Part shown: piece after piece, positions 45,438 to 54,831 of the stretch | How positions within the stretch are numbered: the stretch's first letter is position 1 | Layout: each line of letters starts with the position of its first letter | From: Brumimicrobium salinarum | GTDB lineage: Bacteria; Bacteroidota; Bacteroidia; Flavobacteriales_D; Crocinitomicaceae | Direction: 5' to 3' | Length of the DNA: 64,000 bases | Assembly: GCF_002844555.1 (NCBI RefSeq) | Contig: NZ_PJNI01000003.1 | Span: forward strand, 186,001 to 250,000 | Position numbers and translations under genes: made by a program | Notes under the pieces: generated by a model | What the model was told of the DNA's origin: nothing | The model's input: only the letters and a program-made list of their open reading frames with translations | Database searches by the model: none

Positions 45438-45685
45438 TGACCCTCATGTTTCAGAACCGTATATTGAATATATTTATCGTAACACTTGGATTGACATTTT
45501 CAAGCTGCGAGGATCCTGAGCTTGACGCATTAATGTCTGATTATTGTGATTGCATTAGCGCTTCCCGATATGACGATAGTAAACAAATGGAATGTATAGA
45601 AAAGATGGATTCTATTAAAGCTAAATATGAAGGTCAGCCTAGAAAGATAAAGGTTGTTTTAGAAAAAACAAATGAATGTTATTGA
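45437..45685 (+). CDS. Small cysteine-containing lipoprotein
   Basis: This 82-residue protein has a lipoprotein leader (LNIFIVTLGLTFSSC; lipobox Cys24) and four more cysteines (CDC near 37-39, Cys53, Cys81). The pattern CDC...MECIEKMDSIKAKY...KTNECY recurs in small Bacteroidota lipoproteins of unknown function. It begins on the last base of the sufE stop codon, so expression with suf genes is likely. Its 3' end overlaps the convergent gene by 7 bases. Confidence 0.65.
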   Translation: MTLMFQNRILNIFIVTLGLTFSSCEDPELDALMSDYCDCISASRYDDSKQMECIEKMDSIKAKYEGQPRKIKVVLEKTNECY

Positions 45686-46056
45686 CCATCAATGCCTTTT
45701 AGGAACTTATCTAAGTTCACATTCTCGGAGATATTATCATCGCCTAAAATCAATAGGTTTGAAGGCCGATTTCTATCCAACCACATATTAAAGTTAGAAT
45801 TTGTGGCTACGAGGGTTCCGTTGATATCTACCTTATGAATAGCAATATTCTTCTTGTCTAAGGATTGTTCAATTTCAAGGTCTTCTTTTGAAAAATCATG
45901 ATTCTCATGAAACAAGACAACACCGTCGACTATTTCACTTAAATCATTTTTTTTCTGAATGGTAAAAGTTACTTGAATACGTTTATCCTCGGCCCAAGCT
46001 GCTATAGCCTTTCCGAACTTATTATTTTCGATAACGTATATGTTGTCTATTTTCAT
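45679..46056 (-). CDS. Hypothetical soluble protein
   Basis: I do not recognise a family. This 125-residue protein has no signal peptide, an alternating beta/alpha pattern (IDNIYVIENNKFGKAIAAWA, VDGVVLFHENHD, SNLLILGDD) and an acidic C-terminus. The layout could be a small Rossmann-like or receiver-like domain, but no catalytic residues stand out. It converges on the small lipoprotein gene with a 7-base overlap and is followed upstream by a 0.9 kb gene-free spacer. Confidence 0.55.
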   Translation of the reverse strand: MKIDNIYVIENNKFGKAIAAWAEDKRIQVTFTIQKKNDLSEIVDGVVLFHENHDFSKEDLEIEQSLDKKNIAIHKVDINGTLVATNSNFNMWLDRNRPSNLLILGDDNISENVNLDKFLKGIDGQ

Positions 46057-46973
46057 TTTTACTCAATTAAAAAACCATGGTTGTTTAAATGCGGCACAAA
46101 AATAATGACTTCTATTTAATTTCAAACTAAAAACCGACATTAAAAAAAATGCTTATCCGATTGTTTACCCCTAAAAAAATATTTGGTTGTAATTCGACAT
46201 GCTCATTATACCACAGTACGACAATCTGAATATGGTATTGAAAGCTAAAGCCATTAGTAAAATATCACTATCGTCCGATTAAAAAGGCTTTACCGCAAAA
46301 ACAAAAGTTTCGCTCTATCTCCTATGTCTTTTTCATTTTTTTCTTGATAAAAAAACGAAACAAAAAAATCATTGGAATTCCAAGGCGAATGCTTCGCAAC
46401 ATGAGATTTTCTTAAGTTCCATGCTATATTTATTCAAATATTTTCTTTTCAAAGGAAGTCATGAGCTCGCTGCGCTTCGGTTCTTTTTCAAAGAAATGCA
46501 ATTCCACTTGAAAACTCATTTTCGCTGTGGAATCCCAAACGCCACGAACATACTTTTCCTCAAATCTAAGCCCTTAAAATCGCAAAACAAGCCATAGTAC
46601 AGAATAGATAAAGGCTGAAGTATAATCGAAAAATTTTTATCGGACGCCAGTGAGTAAAATATCATTATTTACATAAAATAGATCCTTCGAAAAACAACAA
46701 AACAAGTTTTTGTGTTTTTCATCAGGATGACAATAGTTGGTGTAGATGGTGTCAAAAAGTGGGGGGAAAATGATGGCGCTTTGCACCATCATCCCCCCAC
46801 TTTTTGATTGTACACCACCACTAGACTGTCATCCTGATAATCAATAAAATTTTCAATTTTTTGATTGAAGGATCTCTTATATATTTCGAATTGCTCTTCT
46901 TCTAATTACTTGAGGTAAACATGCGGATAGGCATATAACAAAATTATTGTTGAATCAATTAATAAACGTCTAT
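46057..46973. other. 0.9 kb gene-free spacer rich in repeats
   Basis: I see no coding sequence. The segment 46310-46370 (tttttcatttttttcttgataaaa and on) looks like a dispersed Bacteroidota intergenic motif. The stretch 46440-46600 contains no protein-like frame. A nested inverted repeat fills 46681-46874. The spacer separates a hypothetical gene from the response regulator, so the expected partner kinase gene is absent here. Confidence 0.65.
46681..46874. repeat. Large nested inverted repeat (palindromic element)
   Basis: Outer arms GATCCTTC (46681-46688) and GAAGGATC (46867-46874) enclose ATCAGGATGACA (46721-46732) with TGTCATCCTGAT (46827-46838), then TCAAAAAGTGGGGGG (46752-46766) with its perfect complement (46793-46807), then ATGATGG (46770-46776) with CCATCAT (46786-46792). 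The order is fully nested, so the strand could fold into one long hairpin. The outer motifs resemble a dispersed repeat often seen between Bacteroidota genes (TGTCATCCTGA...GAAGGATC), here present as an inverted pair. Confidence 0.85.
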
Positions 46974-47657
46974 TTAAGATAATTTTGATTCCACAAAACG
47001 ATAACCTACGCCTTTTACTGTTTGAATAAAATGTGCTCCAATTTTCTCTCTTAATTTCCGCACATGAACATCGATAGTTCTATCTCCTACTACAATTCCA
47101 TTGCCCCAAACTGAAGAAAGAATTGCGTCACGTTCAAAAACAACACCTGGCTGGGTATTTAGGAGTGCAAGCAATTCGAACTCCTTTCGTGGTAAATGTA
47201 TTGCTTCTCCATTCAGCTTAACTTGGTAGGCATCTCGATCAATGACTAATCCTAACTGTTCCGATGATTTATTTTCTTTAGCTTTATTTCTTCTTAATAA
47301 TGCATTTATCCTACTAATGAGAACTTTTGGTTTTAGCGGCTTTGCAATATAATCGTCTGCTCCAGCATCCAAGCCTGCCACTTGACTATAATCTTCATTG
47401 CGAGCGGTTAGAAAAGATATTAAAATACTGTCGTACTCAGGGTTTGCACGAATGCGTTCACAAACTTCAATTCCGTCCATTTTGGGCATCATAACATCCA
47501 ATAAGATTAAATGTATCTTTGAATTGGCCTTTTCCAAAATCGCTAACCCCTCTTCTCCATCAGCGGCTAAGAAGGTTGTAAATCCATTTTTGTTCAAATT
47601 ATACGCTACCAATTCACGTATTTCGATTTCATCATCTATGATTAGAACTCCACTCAT
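46974..47657 (-). CDS. OmpR/PhoB-family response regulator (orphan)
   Basis: This 227-residue protein has a receiver domain (acidic pair DDE near 8-10, phospho-acceptor Asp54 in LLDVMMPKMDG, Thr84, Lys107) and a C-terminal winged-helix DNA-binding domain (RKEFELLALLNTQPGVVFER ... RTIDVHVRKLREKIG). This is the PhoB/OmpR form. No histidine kinase gene is next to it: the downstream side is a 0.9 kb gene-free region and the upstream side is a divergent barrel gene. A TATCTTTG element (minus strand, 47674-47681) lies 17 bases ahead of the start. Confidence 0.93.
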   Translation of the reverse strand: MSGVLIIDDEIEIRELVAYNLNKNGFTTFLAADGEEGLAILEKANSKIHLILLDVMMPKMDGIEVCERIRANPEYDSILISFLTARNEDYSQVAGLDAGADDYIAKPLKPKVLISRINALLRRNKAKENKSSEQLGLVIDRDAYQVKLNGEAIHLPRKEFELLALLNTQPGVVFERDAILSSVWGNGIVVGDRTIDVHVRKLREKIGAHFIQTVKGVGYRFVESKLS

Positions 47658-47673
47658 TGTAATATGCTTTAAA

Positions 47674-47681
47674 CAAAGATA
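47674..47681 (-). promoter_or_regulatory. TAnnTTTG -7 element of the response regulator gene
   Basis: TATCTTTG on the minus strand ends 17 bases before the ATG at 47657. The upstream TTG box is not well formed. Confidence 0.4.
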
Positions 47682-47849
47682 TAAAATTAGAATTGGTAAG
47701 ACCCGTAAAATTAAAATTGCTTTTCAATACAATAGCAGAGACTACAATTTATATTTTTTTATAAATTTCACACAAAAAGATCATTTGTAAAACTATTTAA
47801 AATCCTATCTTTAAAATTGTACTAAACAATAGATTATTAAAAAGACATT

Positions 47850-48362
47850 ATGAAAAAGACATTATTATTTTTAACCGCTTTAGCTATGTTTACAACCTAC
47901 TCGTATGGACAGAGTTACAACTCTGGAATCGGTGTGAAAGGAATGAACTTTGGTGGCGGCGTGCTAGGAGGTGCTGGAATTAACTACAAAACTTTTATTG
48001 GAGGGAGTAACGCCCTGGACATGACATTAGGTGGAGGTGCTCGACATTTATCTGCTCAAATTCTCTATGAATGGCAAAGACCAACAAGTGTAACCGATGG
48101 TTTAGACTGGTACATTGGTGCAGGTGGAGGTTTAGGAATTTGGAGTAGTCGTTACGATTGGGATGATGACTATTATGGTGGTTACTATACCAGTGGTTTT
48201 TATTTAAACGCCACAGCAGTTGTCGGGTTGGACTTCAATTTGAATCCTAACACAGGAATTCCTATAGGTATTTCTCTAGAAACTGGACCTAGTGTAGGAA
48301 TAATTAACTCTCGTGGATTTGGTTGGGGAGGAGCGCTAGCGGTGCGATATATCATTGACTAA
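47850..48362 (+). CDS. Small exported barrel-like protein
   Basis: This 170-residue protein has a signal peptide (ending TYSYGQ) and a glycine- and aromatic-rich mature part with alternating strands (GVLGGAGINYKTFIGG, GLDWYIGAGGGLGIW, LNATAVVGLDFNL) typical of an eight-strand outer membrane barrel, though it ends in RYIID rather than Phe. The gene is divergent from the response regulator (192 bases between starts) and may be controlled by it; that is inferred from position only. A bidirectional terminator follows. Confidence 0.6.
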   Translation: MKKTLLFLTALAMFTTYSYGQSYNSGIGVKGMNFGGGVLGGAGINYKTFIGGSNALDMTLGGGARHLSAQILYEWQRPTSVTDGLDWYIGAGGGLGIWSSRYDWDDDYYGGYYTSGFYLNATAVVGLDFNLNPNTGIPIGISLETGPSVGIINSRGFGWGGALAVRYIID

Positions 48363-48397
48363 TTCTTACAATAAATTTTGATTAAAGAATGAGTCTT

Positions 48398-48431
48398 AAA
48401 AAGCCCATAAAGTAAACTTTATGGGCTTTTT
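48398..48431. terminator. Bidirectional intrinsic terminator
   Basis: AAAAAGCCCATAAAG (48398-48412) and CTTTATGGGCTTTTT (48417-48431) form a 15-bp stem with a TAAA loop, with A and T tracts on both sides. It ends the barrel gene on the plus strand and, on the minus strand, lies downstream of pyruvate kinase. Confidence 0.9.
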
Positions 48432-48502
48432 AATTTTATGCCCATGAACAGCGGTTATATCATATAAACTTTAAATGCTTATCGTGAACTTTAAAAGGAG
48501 TA

Positions 48503-49930
48503 CTACTCAACGTAACTCAGCCTCAACATATTAGATTTACCTTTAGCTTCAATAGGCATTGATGCGATATTGATAACAAGTTCACCTTCTTTGATGAAAC
48601 CTTTTTCTTTCAAAATATATTTAATATCTGCAATTGTGTGGTCAGTACTTACCATTTTATCATAAAATATTGCTCTTACTCCCCAAACCAAATTTAATTG
48701 TGTTAAGATCTCTCTATTACTTGTAAACACAAATATTTGAGATTTAGGTCGTTGAGAAGCAATTTTATAAGCAGTATATCCTGAGAAGGACATCGTAACA
48801 ATAGCTTGGGCATTTACACGATTACCCAAACGTGTGGCGTTAAAGCAAATCGAGTCAGAAATAAAACGTTCTTGGTTTTTCTCGGGCACTTCTTCTTTAT
48901 AGTAGATTAAATCTGAAGCTTCCACCTTAGAAACGATACGATTCATAGCTTCGATAACTACCACAGGATGATTTCCCACGGAGGTTTCTCCTGATAACAT
49001 TACAGCATCTGCGCCATCCAACACTGCATTTGCTACATCATTTACCTCTGCTCTAGTAGGTGTATAATCTTCAATCATACTCTCCATCATTTGTGTTGCT
49101 ACAATAATTGGCTTGGCATGTAAATAGCATTTTTTGATCAACATCTTTTGAACCAAAGGCACGTCTTCCATTGGGATTTCAACACCTAAATCACCACGAG
49201 CAACCATTATAGCATCCGTTTCACGAATAATTCCATCAATATCTTTAATCGCTTCTGGTTTTTCAATTTTGGCTACGATTTTTGCTTTGTTGTGATTTTT
49301 TAGAATAATGTGTTTAAGTTCAATTATATCTCGAGCAGATCGTACAAACGACAACCCAATCCAATCCACATTATGTTCCATAGCAAAAGCCAAGTCTTCC
49401 CGATCTTTCTCTGTCAAAGACGGAAGTGAAATCACTGTATTTGGTAAATTCACACCTTTATTTGAAGACAAAACACCACCATGATTAACTACAGCTTTAA
49501 TGGTTTTTCCATCAGTTTCTTTGACCTCAAGCTCTAACTTTCCATCATCTAGGCGAATGCGTTCTCCTGCATTTATATCTTGCGCCAATTGTGGGTAATT
49601 AATCGAAAACTTTTTACTCGTTCCTACTACATCTTCATCAGTAACAATTTCTACCGCAGCTCCAGGGACTAAATCTACGCCGTTGTTTTCCATTTCGCGT
49701 GTACGGATTTTCGGACCTTGTAAATCAGCAAGAATAGCAACATTCAAACCTGTTTCGTCATTGAGTTCACGAATGGTTTTAATTACTTTCTCATGATCTT
49801 CATAACTGCCATGAGAGAAATTAATTCGAGCTACATTCATCCCCTCTTCCATCATTTGTTTTAAAACATCCTTAGAAGATGACGCTGGACCTAATGTCGC
49901 TACTATTTTTGTTCTTTTCATATTTTTCAT
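48503..49930 (-). CDS. pyk: Pyruvate kinase
   Basis: This 475-residue enzyme has the expected length and motifs: KIVATLGPAS at the N-terminus, DLQGPKIRTR, the active-site segment AKIEKPEAIKDIDGI and MVARGDLGVEIP. The C-terminal domain is standard. It converts phosphoenolpyruvate and ADP to pyruvate and ATP. The start may be Met1 or Met4. An IPExxxVDY-family gene follows 31 bases upstream of it on the same strand, a pairing that is conserved in Flavobacteriia. A bidirectional terminator lies downstream. Confidence 0.97.
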   Translation of the reverse strand: MKNMKRTKIVATLGPASSSKDVLKQMMEEGMNVARINFSHGSYEDHEKVIKTIRELNDETGLNVAILADLQGPKIRTREMENNGVDLVPGAAVEIVTDEDVVGTSKKFSINYPQLAQDINAGERIRLDDGKLELEVKETDGKTIKAVVNHGGVLSSNKGVNLPNTVISLPSLTEKDREDLAFAMEHNVDWIGLSFVRSARDIIELKHIILKNHNKAKIVAKIEKPEAIKDIDGIIRETDAIMVARGDLGVEIPMEDVPLVQKMLIKKCYLHAKPIIVATQMMESMIEDYTPTRAEVNDVANAVLDGADAVMLSGETSVGNHPVVVIEAMNRIVSKVEASDLIYYKEEVPEKNQERFISDSICFNATRLGNRVNAQAIVTMSFSGYTAYKIASQRPKSQIFVFTSNREILTQLNLVWGVRAIFYDKMVSTDHTIADIKYILKEKGFIKEGELVINIASMPIEAKGKSNMLRLSYVE

Positions 49931-49961
49931 TCTATACTATCTTATGTTAACGGCTGTTTCA

Positions 49962-50381
49962 TCAAAAGATAAACTTATTTGCCGATTTCAACTCATTTGG
50001 ATCGAAAATAAAAGCAGTTAAAATACTTGAAATATCTTTTATATTATTTAATAAGGTATTGATATCAATTACATTATTCTCTTTAATAACCAAAAAATAA
50101 TCAATTTGGGATTTTTCAGGCACTAAAAATTTTCCACTATTTTTATTTTGAATCAGGTAATAATTCACATACGCTTCTTCATCTTCCCATTCATATAAAG
50201 AGTGTGATGAAATTACTTGTCCTTTCTTACCAGAAACCATAAAAGGTTCATCCGATTTTTTAAGCTTCAATCCAATGCTATCATTAATAGACCAACATAC
50301 ACGATAATCTCCTTGATGACTACAAATCCCAATCAAATCAAAATTAAAATCATCCTCTAAACTTAGTGTATATTTTGCCAT
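49962..50381 (-). CDS. IPExxxVDY family protein
   Basis: This 139-residue soluble protein carries the family signature as LVPEKSQIDYFLVI (near 95-108) and the N-terminal LEDDFNFDLIGICS pattern. The family is restricted to Bacteroidota and is usually encoded next to pyruvate kinase, as here (31 bases upstream of it, same strand). The function is not known; the linkage suggests a role tied to pyruvate kinase or to its expression, but no evidence for that is visible in the sequence. Confidence 0.75.
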   Translation of the reverse strand: MAKYTLSLEDDFNFDLIGICSHQGDYRVCWSINDSIGLKLKKSDEPFMVSGKKGQVISSHSLYEWEDEEAYVNYYLIQNKNSGKFLVPEKSQIDYFLVIKENNVIDINTLLNNIKDISSILTAFIFDPNELKSANKFIF

Positions 50382-50444
50382 TTATCCCAACCTTCAATCG
50401 TTCAAATTTAAGAAAAATTAGCCGATTTCAATTAAGTGTAGACA

Positions 50445-52586
50445 TTAATTAATCTTTTCTATTCGATACCACAATAGTGGATTTTCACTTTTAGCAGGAA
50501 CAAGTTTTGGATGTACAATTTTTAACTTTCCAAACAAAGTAGTTCTTAACTCTGCCTGAAAAATAAAGGATTGGTTTACAAAATCGTAAAATATTATTCT
50601 GTATTTACTAAAAGCTTTCAATCCTTCGACATGAAGTCTTTGCGGCTTCCATGTTACATCAATTGGTTGCGTATATGTTTCATCATACATTGCACATCGG
50701 GTACTATCAATGTTTTTTATTTCTTCTCTATTCGCTGTATTCACATTAAAAGTACGATTATACACATAACCAGCTGCAATTTCTTTTTGCTGACCAATAA
50801 TATATTGTGTTTCAACAATATCTTTTTTTGAGCCTTTAAACTTTGACTTTTCTCTTCCAAGTTCAGTTTTCTTATTAATCAGATTTATAAAAAACTTTGA
50901 ATTATAATAATCCTTAGCCGCAATTATTCGTGGCCATGACTCCATTTCGTTTCTGTTTTTTTCTTCATTTACGATAAACGCAGCCCAAATTAAATGCCCG
51001 ATAACACCCGTATAAGGATAACGCATTATATCGATGTAATGCCCTTGATAATCTGAGCACATGTGAGTCCCATCACCATGATCTGACTCTCCCATTAAAA
51101 CCGGCTTACCATACGTGTCTTTCAATCGTTTAACGGTGCACGCCATTGAATTCTCATCAGGATCGCATTCATTATTCTTATTTGGCTTAGAGAAAATCAA
51201 TTTTTCTGGACTATCTGAATAATAGGAAATGATAATTAGATCTATATTGTCTAAATACCAAGTGCTATCAATTACATTTGGGTCTTTTTCTGTTAGGTGT
51301 GAATAAATATGTGTTTTACCTACTGGAAAACGTCCTACTGCGCTAAGTAAGTGTTGGCGGTGCTCCAAAGAATCAAGTATATAACTCGACATTTGTTTAT
51401 GGTATTCGTAAATCGCCTTTCTTGCTGTGTCTCCCGCAGGTGTTAAATCATCGTATGGCCTATCATTTTCATGTGGATTTTCGTTAACGTGCCAAGGCTC
51501 ACAAAGTAATTCTATATTTAGTAAACTTGTTGAATACCCCCATCTTGAAAGAATATACCTTACCCTTTGTTTTAAATAACGCATCCCTGTTTTGGTCAAA
51601 AACATATCTGAAGGCGTATCACTATTTAAAATTTTAGCGTAACCAGATATTTTATTTGGATCTTTGTAGGGCCAAAGGTTTTCGTCTGGCCAATTATTGG
51701 TAAAATCATATCTAAACTGATGGTAATCACCTAATTTCATGAAAAATGTATGATACATTAAATTAAAATGAATTAACGTATTATTCTTTTCACATAATGC
51801 CAACAATTGATCTAATTCCCAAGCATGATTTTGTCTGTTCTGGTAATTCCCAACTTCTTCAAATTCAATATCTGTTGAGCTGGGATGAAGAAAAAACCGG
51901 AAGTACTCCCCACCCTGATCAATATATTTTGTTATCATATTTCGATACTCTTCCCAAGCTGCCACATCTAATGTCTCTTCAGGAGTTAGGCTATAATCTA
52001 AATTATTTTTGTTGGAAGGCATTGGAATATTAACCCCTGTAGGGATAATTGTTTTTCCGTCTCTTTCAAGATATTGGGTTTCTTTATTTAATGTGACGTA
52101 TCCTTTTGCATCTGAATTAACAACCTCAAATTCCTTACTTGGTGTACTGTAAAATAATTCTTGTTTGATAAAAACTTCTAACTCAACATTCCATTTTCCT
52201 GTTTCAGTTGGAGCAAATCTAACGCGAAATGGCAGGTCTGTATCTAAATCCTTCCAACGGTTGAGGTTCATATCCCTCTCCATTTCAGTATACCAAAAAC
52301 CATAAGCTGTATACTTTTCACCACTATTAATATGAGTAAAATTAGCTTTAATGTTTACATCCCATTCAACAAATGGATTTAAACCTGTTCTTTGATGAGG
52401 ACGAGATCTTAGATACTGCGTTATTTGTCTCAATATAGAATCAGGAAGCGACAAGCCCAATTCTAGCTTTTCGTTTTTACCAACATGCTGAGTATTTTGG
52501 TTAATAAAAATAAAATTCAGCTCTTGAACATTTTGAGCAAAAGTAAAAACAGTTATAAATGGTAAAACAAAAAGTAAAAACCTCAT
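50445..52586 (-). CDS. Exported DUF5060/GH5-like glycoside hydrolase
   Basis: This 713-residue exported protein (signal ending FTFAQ) has an N-terminal DUF5060-like beta-sandwich (KWNVELEVFI near 131-140 and the preceding strands) and a TIM-barrel domain. The probable acid/base and nucleophile are Glu363 in LLCEPWH and Glu500 in VLMGESDHGDG, the arrangement of clan GH-A enzymes. A C-terminal beta domain (FSKYRIIFYDFVNQ) follows. It likely cleaves an extracellular or periplasmic polysaccharide; the sugar specificity is not readable. It is not part of an obvious polysaccharide-utilisation locus; the gene upstream encodes a cyclase-type hydrolase 28 bases away. Confidence 0.72.
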   Translation of the reverse strand: MRFLLFVLPFITVFTFAQNVQELNFIFINQNTQHVGKNEKLELGLSLPDSILRQITQYLRSRPHQRTGLNPFVEWDVNIKANFTHINSGEKYTAYGFWYTEMERDMNLNRWKDLDTDLPFRVRFAPTETGKWNVELEVFIKQELFYSTPSKEFEVVNSDAKGYVTLNKETQYLERDGKTIIPTGVNIPMPSNKNNLDYSLTPEETLDVAAWEEYRNMITKYIDQGGEYFRFFLHPSSTDIEFEEVGNYQNRQNHAWELDQLLALCEKNNTLIHFNLMYHTFFMKLGDYHQFRYDFTNNWPDENLWPYKDPNKISGYAKILNSDTPSDMFLTKTGMRYLKQRVRYILSRWGYSTSLLNIELLCEPWHVNENPHENDRPYDDLTPAGDTARKAIYEYHKQMSSYILDSLEHRQHLLSAVGRFPVGKTHIYSHLTEKDPNVIDSTWYLDNIDLIIISYYSDSPEKLIFSKPNKNNECDPDENSMACTVKRLKDTYGKPVLMGESDHGDGTHMCSDYQGHYIDIMRYPYTGVIGHLIWAAFIVNEEKNRNEMESWPRIIAAKDYYNSKFFINLINKKTELGREKSKFKGSKKDIVETQYIIGQQKEIAAGYVYNRTFNVNTANREEIKNIDSTRCAMYDETYTQPIDVTWKPQRLHVEGLKAFSKYRIIFYDFVNQSFIFQAELRTTLFGKLKIVHPKLVPAKSENPLLWYRIEKIN

Positions 52587-52613
52587 CTCGAAATTATTTT
52601 ATTGATTAATCAC

Positions 52614-53351
52614 CTATATATACCTATACAAAACAGGTCTACTTGGAGCTGCATCATTTTCAAAAGGAGCAACATGTAAATTTAACAGGTATGTTCCATC
52701 TTCAACTTCATTGGGCACAAATATTAACTCTGTAATTGTACGATCAAATCTTGGACTGCTTGGAACATCCCAAAAGCCATGATGAAAGGTCAATTGCCCC
52801 CCGTCAGACTCTTTATCTACGCTAGGTAAATCAATCAACAAATGCTTTACGTTAATTGCATTCACGATTGACAAGCATTCTTCACTGATATATGGTGGAT
52901 TAGTTGAAGAATAGTTTTTTGACTTCTTATCAACATCATTCGGCAAAGTCCTAATCACTAAAGCCTCAACTTCGCTGTACTTCTCCAACTCCGTCAACAA
53001 CCTTGGCGTAATCACCTCATCACCTCCAATTTTATCTGGTTTAACACTGATTAATACAGCTTTAAAAAAATACTGATTGAGATGTTCATTAATAGAATAA
53101 ACTGTAGGTGTAATATGCCCCAAACATTCGGTATGCGTACCGTGTCCATGTGGATTAAAAGAAATGTTTCGAAAATTAACCGGCCCACCTTTTTTTACAG
53201 ATCCGACCCAACCATCATCCATTACAGGTTCGAAACTAGGAGGTTTTACGTACCAAGCTAAAGGATTTTCATCATCATTCGACAATGGAATAGATAGGTC
53301 TATCCCCTTATTAGTATCAATCTTTTTTCCTTCTTGGGTTGTTAAAATCAT
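52614..53351 (-). CDS. Cyclase/kynurenine-formamidase-family hydrolase
   Basis: This 245-residue soluble protein has the metal-binding motif FNPHGHGTHTECLGHI (about 65-80), a variant of HxGTHxDxPxH in which Asp is Glu75. Later it carries PSVDKESDGG and FHHGFW. The family includes kynurenine formamidase (KynB) and other metal-dependent cyclases. The variant motif and the absence of tryptophan genes leave the substrate open, though an aldehyde dehydrogenase of the ALDH8 type lies elsewhere in the window. It lies 28 bases from the glycosidase gene on the same strand and 20 bases from the M48 peptidase gene. Confidence 0.75.
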   Translation of the reverse strand: MILTTQEGKKIDTNKGIDLSIPLSNDDENPLAWYVKPPSFEPVMDDGWVGSVKKGGPVNFRNISFNPHGHGTHTECLGHITPTVYSINEHLNQYFFKAVLISVKPDKIGGDEVITPRLLTELEKYSEVEALVIRTLPNDVDKKSKNYSSTNPPYISEECLSIVNAINVKHLLIDLPSVDKESDGGQLTFHHGFWDVPSSPRFDRTITELIFVPNEVEDGTYLLNLHVAPFENDAAPSRPVLYRYI

Positions 53352-53371
53352 TTCATTATTAACGATTAAAA

Positions 53372-54169
53372 TTATGGCAAAGAACGTTTTAATTGGTCAT
53401 AACGATCTTTATACGTCGCTTCACCACCACATCCTAACTCTAATGATGTATTATAAAAATTTTCTATTCTGTTTTCTGGACTTGGGTGAGTGCTTAACCA
53501 TTCGGGTACTCCCGCTCCTCCTTCTGCTTCAATTTTCTCAAAAAACTTTGCTCCTCCAGCTGCAATATAATCTGTAGGACATAGATACTTCACTGATGCT
53601 TCGTCTGCTTCTTCTTCGTGTGTTCTAGAAAACTTCAATCCGATAATACTTGCGGTCAAATCCTTAATTAAAGCGCGGTCTCCAGCAATTATACTGAGTA
53701 AAACATCAACACCGTATAATTTCGTCATTTGGCGCGTAGAGTGACGTAAATCAGCATGTCCAATCTCATGTGCTAGTACTCCAGCTAATTGTTCTTCAGA
53801 ATCTAAGTATTTAATTAACCCGGTATAAACATAAATATAACCACCTGGTGTACAGAAAGCATTTTTTGTTTTATCATCATTAATAATTCTCAATCTCCAA
53901 ACGAAATCATCTTTATGTTTTACGTTACCTGAGTTTAAAATAGTGTTTCGCATATCGTATAAATACCTGTAGGGAACAGGGTTTCTAGCACTATCCAAAA
54001 CGGGATACTCCTGTGGATTACCGTCAATTTCTGCTGCGACTTGTTTTCCTAAATCCTTGTCTTCTTGAATAGAAAACAAATTAAATCCTCCTCCACCATT
54101 AGCCGATCCACAGCTTGTAAGCAAAGCAATAGAACAGATTAAAACACTTATACTGAATACTTTTCTCAT
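53372..54169 (-). CDS. M48-family metallopeptidase lipoprotein
   Basis: The ATG at 54169 begins a lipoprotein (signal ending ALLTSC; lipobox Cys20); an upstream frame to 54241 exists but would bury the leader, and overlaps the PAP2-like gene. The 265-residue protein has HEIGH (134-138) and a downstream EEEADE (near 185-190) giving the third zinc ligand, the M48B pattern. Relatives (BepA/LoiP type) are periplasmic, quality-control peptidases of outer membrane proteins. It is encoded 15 bases from the PAP2-like gene and is probably cotranscribed with it and with rpoN. Confidence 0.85.
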   Translation of the reverse strand: MRKVFSISVLICSIALLTSCGSANGGGGFNLFSIQEDKDLGKQVAAEIDGNPQEYPVLDSARNPVPYRYLYDMRNTILNSGNVKHKDDFVWRLRIINDDKTKNAFCTPGGYIYVYTGLIKYLDSEEQLAGVLAHEIGHADLRHSTRQMTKLYGVDVLLSIIAGDRALIKDLTASIIGLKFSRTHEEEADEASVKYLCPTDYIAAGGAKFFEKIEAEGGAGVPEWLSTHPSPENRIENFYNTSLELGCGGEATYKDRYDQLKRSLP

Positions 54170-54183
54170 GATTACAAAATAAT

Positions 54184-54831
54184 TTATGGGTAAAAATAAA
54201 TACAAAAAACTTGTGATGCAAACCCAAGCAAATATCCCCAACTCACTTCCTTTAAGGTATGTGCTTTTAAAATCAACCGTGCAGATAGCACTATACCACT
54301 TGCTAAAACTAACGCAGACAAAGTAAATATAGGGCTTTCACTTAATGGAACTGCAAACATATAAACAAAGCCAAAAAGAGAACCCATTGCAATAGCGTGT
54401 AGACTAATTTTAATCTTTTTTGTGATAAAATAAGACAGTAAAGAAGCCAATGCACCTCCTAACGCCATTGCTTTTATGATAGCAGGGATGAGCGCACTTT
54501 CAGCTTGAAAAAGCAAAAAAAGATAGAGAACACAAAAATAAAAAGTCATGATCGCGATAGGAGTCAAACGCTCTTCCTTACTTTCTAACTGGAGTGAGGT
54601 GATGGTTTTATTTAGCCTTAAAATCAATAAAGATAAGCCAGGTGCAAAAACAGTAAAAACTAAAAAAAGCAACAAAAAAAGCATTTTAACTTCTGGATAT
54701 AACAAATAAAGCGATTCACTTGCCACAAAAGAATTAGAATTGACAGGTAAATACAACACCAATATTAACCCATATATTGGGGCAAAAAGCGGTAAAAATA
54801 TCCATGAAATAAGTGAGGCTAAATTCTTCAT
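54184..54831 (-). CDS. PAP2-like membrane protein, degenerate
   Basis: This 215-residue protein has six hydrophobic segments. The last part (SARLILKAHTLKEVSWGYLLGF) mirrors the SRxxxxxHxxxDVxxGxxxG motif of PAP2 phosphatases, and KISLHAIAMG stands where PSGH is expected, so the catalytic motifs are only partly kept. It may be a structural relative of PAP2 phosphatases or a lipid-handling protein. Its ATG overlaps the rpoN stop (TAATG), so the two are translationally coupled. Confidence 0.6.
   Translation of the reverse strand: MKNLASLISWIFLPLFAPIYGLILVLYLPVNSNSFVASESLYLLYPEVKMLFLLLFLVFTVFAPGLSLLILRLNKTITSLQLESKEERLTPIAIMTFYFCVLYLFLLFQAESALIPAIIKAMALGGALASLLSYFITKKIKISLHAIAMGSLFGFVYMFAVPLSESPIFTLSALVLASGIVLSARLILKAHTLKEVSWGYLLGFASQVFCIYFYP

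Noticed and set aside
46057-46680. Remnant of a histidine kinase gene for the orphan regulator
   Set aside because: No kinase-like motif (H-box, N-box, GxG) was found in any frame of the spacer.
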